DNA from: an uncultured bacterium | Lineage (GTDB): Bacteria; Verrucomicrobiota; Kiritimatiellia; CAIKKV01 | Reading direction: 5' to 3' | DNA length: 64,000 nt | NCBI GenBank assembly: GCA_938038445.1 | Contig: CALHRZ010000001.1 | Coordinates: 62,001-126,000, forward strand | Part shown: piece by piece, positions 60,933 through 64,000 of the stretch | Layout of the letters: every line of letters begins with the position of its first letter | Numbering within the stretch: position 1 is the first letter of the stretch | The notes under the pieces: generated by a model | Databases searched by the model: none | Told to the model about the DNA's origin: nothing | The model's input: only the letters and a program-made list of their open reading frames with translations | Translations under genes and position numbers: made by a program

Positions 60933-61514
60933 TCAGGGAATGGGCAATTGCCAGTACGAAAGAGGCACCAACCCTCGCGGACGGCGCAAAAGCACCACCG
61001 GCGGCGCATCTACCGCAACCCCCGCCGTATGGGACGGCGCAGTCCGATCCAACCGAAGGGGCTCGCCCGGCGTTCCACCCTCATGAAGAAAGAAACCCGT
61101 TGGCCCTTCCCCCCCTTGCACCCGCACCGGAACAAGCCCCAGAGGATCCTGCAGTCCGGCCGGTCCGGTCCCGCTCAACGATTCCACCTGCGTCTTGACC
61201 GTGTGAAGCCGTTCCACGGTCGTCCGAATCCGCCGGGTAGGGTCCGAAGAAAAGTCCGGAATCGGCCCGCTGCCGTTTTCAGGAAGAACAATAAACCGCG
61301 TGCCGGTCGGGGACGAGGGCGGCGGGGTGCCCGGCGCAATAATAACCACATTGTCCTCAAAGTAAATTTTGCCCGGCGGAGGCGTGGGCGGAGGCTTGGA
61401 TGAACCCCCGTCGCCAGAGGGCGGAGGCGGCGGAACCGCCCGCGCCACGTCCGAGACTCCCCCAATAATCCCCAAAACCGCCATAACCAAAACCACTCCG
61501 TTCTTTCGTTTCAT
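60933..61514 (-). CDS. Secreted proline-rich protein of unknown function
   Basis: The ATG at 61514 (MKRKNGVVLVMAVLGIIGG) has AGGGGAAGGA upstream; the frame extends to 61601 but that part overlaps the transporter gene. Residues 1-27 are a signal peptide. The mature part opens with VPPPPPSGDGGSSKPPPTPP PGK, then IYFEDNVVIIAPGTPPPSSP and a C-terminal half (IRTTVERLHTVKTQVESLSG, FFLHEGGTPGEPLRLDRTAP) without known domain. It lies 10 bp after the ShlB-like gene and 24 bp before the PP2C gene, so it is a good candidate for a substrate or cofactor of that transporter. Confidence 0.6.
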   Translation of the reverse strand: MKRKNGVVLVMAVLGIIGGVSDVARAVPPPPPSGDGGSSKPPPTPPPGKIYFEDNVVIIAPGTPPPSSPTGTRFIVLPENGSGPIPDFSSDPTRRIRTTVERLHTVKTQVESLSGTGPAGLQDPLGLVPVRVQGGEGPTGFFLHEGGTPGEPLRLDRTAPSHTAGVAVDAPPVVLLRRPRGLVPLSYWQLPIP

Positions 61515-61524
61515 GGTCCTTCCC

Positions 61525-63195
61525 CTAAAATTGTGCCAAAGCGCGGAAATGAAACCGACCGGACGACTCCGCCTTCTCCCCGCGTTCTTCAAGTGCCTCA
61601 CACCCCGTCAGGGGCACCCCGTAATCCGCTTGAATCTGAAACCCGCTTCCCAGGCTCAGCCGAATCCCACCGCCTGCGCCCGCAAGGGTAAGCGAATCCC
61701 TTTCACCCTCCATCGTCTCCCAGCCGACATGCCCGCCCTCCACAAACCCGACCAACTGAATGCCCACCCCCGACCCGAAATTCCATACCGGAGAACGCCC
61801 TTCGAACGCACTCCACCCTCCCCAATCGCCCAAAACAGCCCGCTCCGGAAAACCGCGAATGCTCTCCATTCCGCCCAACGCGAGTTGTTCGGCCGCCGGC
61901 AAAGCCCCCGTCCCCGCCTGGCCCTCTAGGCGTACGGCCGCCATCCAATTCCGGGCCGTCCCGGCTTGAGAACGCCCCAATACCTGCAGCCGACGAAGGC
62001 GGATGCGGCCAATGCCGTAAACGTTCTCAACCCCGGGACGAAAAGATTGAATATCCTCTTGATCGCCGGGTAGAATCCCCCCCGCGGCCTCCAATTCCCA
62101 GAATATCCGCCCACCCCATCCGTCCAATCGGAAGGGCGTGTGCCGAAAGAGGAGCGAAACGGGAACAGAATCCAACGTCCGCCTTTTTCCTTCGATCGCC
62201 CCGCCGGATGTTTCCACAGAAAACCGTTCCTCCTGCCGGCGAAAACCTGCCCCCGCCGTCAATACGGTTTCTCCTCCAGAATGCGCCTGCAATCTCATCC
62301 CAGCCTGCCCACCCAAAAACCAGCCCGCACCGCGTATTCGGAAGATTTCCGCAATCTGCTGCGCATCCACATCGGCATAGCCGACATACCATAACGTGTG
62401 ACCGCCCCGACCCGCCCGAATGGGCCGATAATAACTCGCCGCTCCCGCAACTGACGCCCCGCCCCCCCACGAAAAGGGGCCTCCATACACCGTGAGAATG
62501 TCGTCGTACCGCGTCAGATTCACATACTGAAGCGCCACCGACGCACGCCACTCACCACTGGACTCGAACCCTGCGTTGTCCACCGTCAGCGCGCCGTGCA
62601 AAGGGAACCGCTCCGTAATGGCGCAGCCAATATCCACCACCCGCCGGCTTCCCTCTTCGCCGGTTTCGCGGCGCACCCGCAAAACCGGCTCTGCCGTCAG
62701 GTCTGGATGCGCATTGAAGGCCAACAGGTTCTGATAGAAAAGGTCTTCTTCGAACGTCCGCCCTTCCATGAGGCCGAAAAGCCGGTATTTCAACTGTTCC
62801 TCCGAGAACCACCGGCCCCGAAAGGGCCCTCCCCCAGACCCGGTGAAGGATAGGCGCCCAATTCGTCCCAAATCCACATCAAAGGCCGCCACGCCGGACG
62901 ACGATTCAGGCGGAAGCAGGCGCACCAAAGAAAAAAGATAACCGGCCGCACGCAACCGGTCGTTTAAATCCCGTGCCGCCTGTTCCAGTTCCGGAACCTC
63001 CAGCGCTTCCGGCCCCTGCTCCTCCCAGGCTCGGCGCCACGCCACAACCTCCGGAAGCCTTTCAATCGCCGGCCCGTCGCCTTCCAGTCGGAATGTGTTC
63101 CTCCCCCGCTTCCCTTCTTCCTCCGCCTTCGTCGCTAACCCCCAGAAACACAGAATAGCAATCACCGCCGCCTGCCCGCACATCAATCCTTTCAT
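61525..63195 (-). CDS. ShlB/FhaC/HecB-family outer-membrane transporter
   Basis: 556 residues. Signal peptide 1-24. A POTRA region precedes the barrel (ELEQAARDLNDRLRAAGYLF, VAAFDVDLGRIGRLSFTGSG, EDLFYQNLLAFNAHPDLTAE PVLRVRRE). Residues about 205-556 are a 16-strand-type barrel with the conserved VRG-like loop GGMESIRGFPERAV and a terminal FHFRALAQF ending in Phe. These are the marks of two-partner secretion TpsB proteins, which export a TpsA partner to the surface. No TpsA with a filamentous-haemagglutinin N-terminus is in the window. First gene of the operon containing the Pro-rich protein, PP2C phosphatase and dual kinase. Confidence 0.85.
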   Translation of the reverse strand: MKGLMCGQAAVIAILCFWGLATKAEEEGKRGRNTFRLEGDGPAIERLPEVVAWRRAWEEQGPEALEVPELEQAARDLNDRLRAAGYLFSLVRLLPPESSSGVAAFDVDLGRIGRLSFTGSGGGPFRGRWFSEEQLKYRLFGLMEGRTFEEDLFYQNLLAFNAHPDLTAEPVLRVRRETGEEGSRRVVDIGCAITERFPLHGALTVDNAGFESSGEWRASVALQYVNLTRYDDILTVYGGPFSWGGGASVAGAASYYRPIRAGRGGHTLWYVGYADVDAQQIAEIFRIRGAGWFLGGQAGMRLQAHSGGETVLTAGAGFRRQEERFSVETSGGAIEGKRRTLDSVPVSLLFRHTPFRLDGWGGRIFWELEAAGGILPGDQEDIQSFRPGVENVYGIGRIRLRRLQVLGRSQAGTARNWMAAVRLEGQAGTGALPAAEQLALGGMESIRGFPERAVLGDWGGWSAFEGRSPVWNFGSGVGIQLVGFVEGGHVGWETMEGERDSLTLAGAGGGIRLSLGSGFQIQADYGVPLTGCEALEERGEKAESSGRFHFRALAQF

Positions 63196-63221
63196 CGTCC
63201 GGATCCCTGTAACCCGTTCCC

Positions 63222-63257
63222 AAAAAACAAAACGGCCGGGGTCCCTTACCCCGGCCG
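63222..63257 (-). terminator. Rho-independent terminator of the ceramidase-like gene
   Basis: A perfect 10-bp stem CGGCCGGGGT/ACCCCGGCCG (63233-63242 with 63248-63257) around a 5-nt loop, followed on the minus strand by TTTTGTTTTTT. It is 50 bp after the stop of the gene ending at 63307 and separates it from the transporter operon. Confidence 0.85.
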
Positions 63258-63306
63258 GCGCACGTTATAACAAAACCTCCGTGCGTACCCGAATTCGGAA
63301 CATCCC

Positions 63307-64000
63307 TTATCCCGCCAGTCGGCGTGCGATGCGGACAAGCCCCTCGACCAGTTCCTCATGGGCCCGCGCATACGGCAGCTGCCCCGTAATGAGCGGAACC
63401 TTGTCCTGCGCGTAACCACCGCGAGCTGCCACCGTCCGATCCGGCGCGTACCCTACGGAATCGTTCACAAAGCTGAGCACAAGCGGATGGGGAATACCCA
63501 CCGCCGCACAAACCTCGTTCTTGATCGCTTGAAAGGTTTCAAACGGACTGCCCAGAAGCGCAATCGGCCCGATCCGAATCCCGTGCAGTTCGGTCTCGGG
63601 TTCAAGAGATTCTCCCCGCCGCATCCGCGCCAAAATGCGCCGCAGCGCAATGGCATAAACCGTTTCCATCCGAGCGTTCCATTCCGCGGTCGCCGTCGCA
63701 TCGGTCACCTCCACACCCTGAAGACGCGCTTCGGTCTCCGCCAACAAACGCGCCACATACCCCTCCTCCCACGGCTTCCGCGAAAAAACCACCCGTTCCC
63801 GGACCGCCGTAAGCGGATGGGATTCGACCGGTTGGGCCGCGGCAATGGCCTGACGAACAGCCCGCGCATAACGGCCCGCAATCACATCCAGCGCCAGCAG
63901 CGACTCCGTTTCCGGTTTGTGCACGACGCAACTGTTCACATCCCCCTGCGCACCCTGGAGAAAAAGACCGGTCGCCTGCCCTTCCGGATAGTCCCGTTCG
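63307..64000 (-). CDS. Neutral/alkaline ceramidase-like protein (5' end outside window)
   Basis: The frame is open to the right edge; the visible 231 residues begin RDYPEGQATGLFLQGAQGDVN and continue NSCVVHKPETESLLALDVIA. FLQGAQGDVNS matches the FLQGA.GD.NP motif of neutral ceramidase N-terminal domains, and the LHGIRIGPIALLGSPFETFQ segment matches its (G/P)xxxG.E.F strand with the Glu in place. GYAPDRTVAARGGYAQDKVP resembles the closing GY.P......GGYE motif. In PVC bacteria such domains often occur in proteins without ceramidase activity, so substrate is open. It is followed by a strong terminator. Confidence 0.83.
   Translation of the reverse strand, partial: ERDYPEGQATGLFLQGAQGDVNSCVVHKPETESLLALDVIAGRYARAVRQAIAAAQPVESHPLTAVRERVVFSRKPWEEGYVARLLAETEARLQGVEVTDATATAEWNARMETVYAIALRRILARMRRGESLEPETELHGIRIGPIALLGSPFETFQAIKNEVCAAVGIPHPLVLSFVNDSVGYAPDRTVAARGGYAQDKVPLITGQLPYARAHEELVEGLVRIARRLAG

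Overview
This window comes from a Gram-negative bacterium with roughly 58% GC by eye. It encodes an LpxC-type deacetylase, an O-antigen-ligase-like protein, outer-membrane beta-barrels and a ShlB/FhaC-type transporter, so it has an LPS-type outer membrane. The gene mix points to the PVC group, most likely Verrucomicrobiota, Kiritimatiellota or Lentisphaerota: GH172/DUF2961, DUF4838, URO-D-like proteins in glycan clusters, beta-helix proteins with an autotransporter-type N-terminus, and very long Ser/Thr kinases, one with leucine-rich repeats. That placement is inference; no 16S or ribosomal protein gene lies in the window.

Layout. 1-7.2 kb: a leftward, translationally coupled glycan operon (DUF4838 protein, GH172-like protein, a QueG-like/esterase fusion, a metallophosphoesterase) divergent from an AraC regulator. 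7.3-14 kb: two secreted beta-helix proteins flanking a polyferredoxin gene and the psd-pssA-udg operon. 14.3-19.5 kb: tRNA-Glu, an alpha/alpha-toroid enzyme, a URO-D-like protein, and a large membrane glycosyltransferase interrupted at a run of nine G. 19.6-20.9 kb: a coiled-coil membrane protein with two very small envelope genes. 20.9-26.3 kb: leftward lysA-dapA-dapB-folK-panB-asd operon. 26.5-30.1 kb: phosphatase-superfamily protein, AsmA-like protein, GNAT, methyltransferase. 30.4-34.1 kb: two coupled TIM-barrel hydrolase genes, the second GH20. 34.2-38.7 kb: tRNA-Ser, a small Cys-rich protein, an ABC exporter with a His-rich partner, and a divergent LpxC. 38.8-41.5 kb: dtxR-feoB-feoA iron operon with a visible operator. 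41.6-49 kb: leftward genes for secreted proteins, a purine permease, a radical SAM activase-like protein, a GH-A-like protein and QueH. 49-54.5 kb: an LRR kinase overlapping an O-antigen-ligase gene, a GT2 and tRNA-Ala. 54.6-64 kb: a PfkB kinase; then a tight operon of a ShlB-type outer-membrane transporter, a proline-rich secreted protein, a membrane PP2C phosphatase and a membrane protein with two tandem kinase domains; then the 3' part of a neutral-ceramidase-like gene.

Themes: envelope glycan turnover, lipid and LPS synthesis, lysine/diaminopimelate supply for peptidoglycan, ferrous iron uptake, and phospho-signalling at the envelope. Genes are packed tightly, with many ATGA stop-start overlaps and four convergent pairs that overlap by 37-48 bp. 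I saw no CRISPR array, insertion sequence, prophage or integrase. The best candidate for an undescribed system is the 55.8-63.2 kb kinase/phosphatase/outer-membrane-transporter operon.
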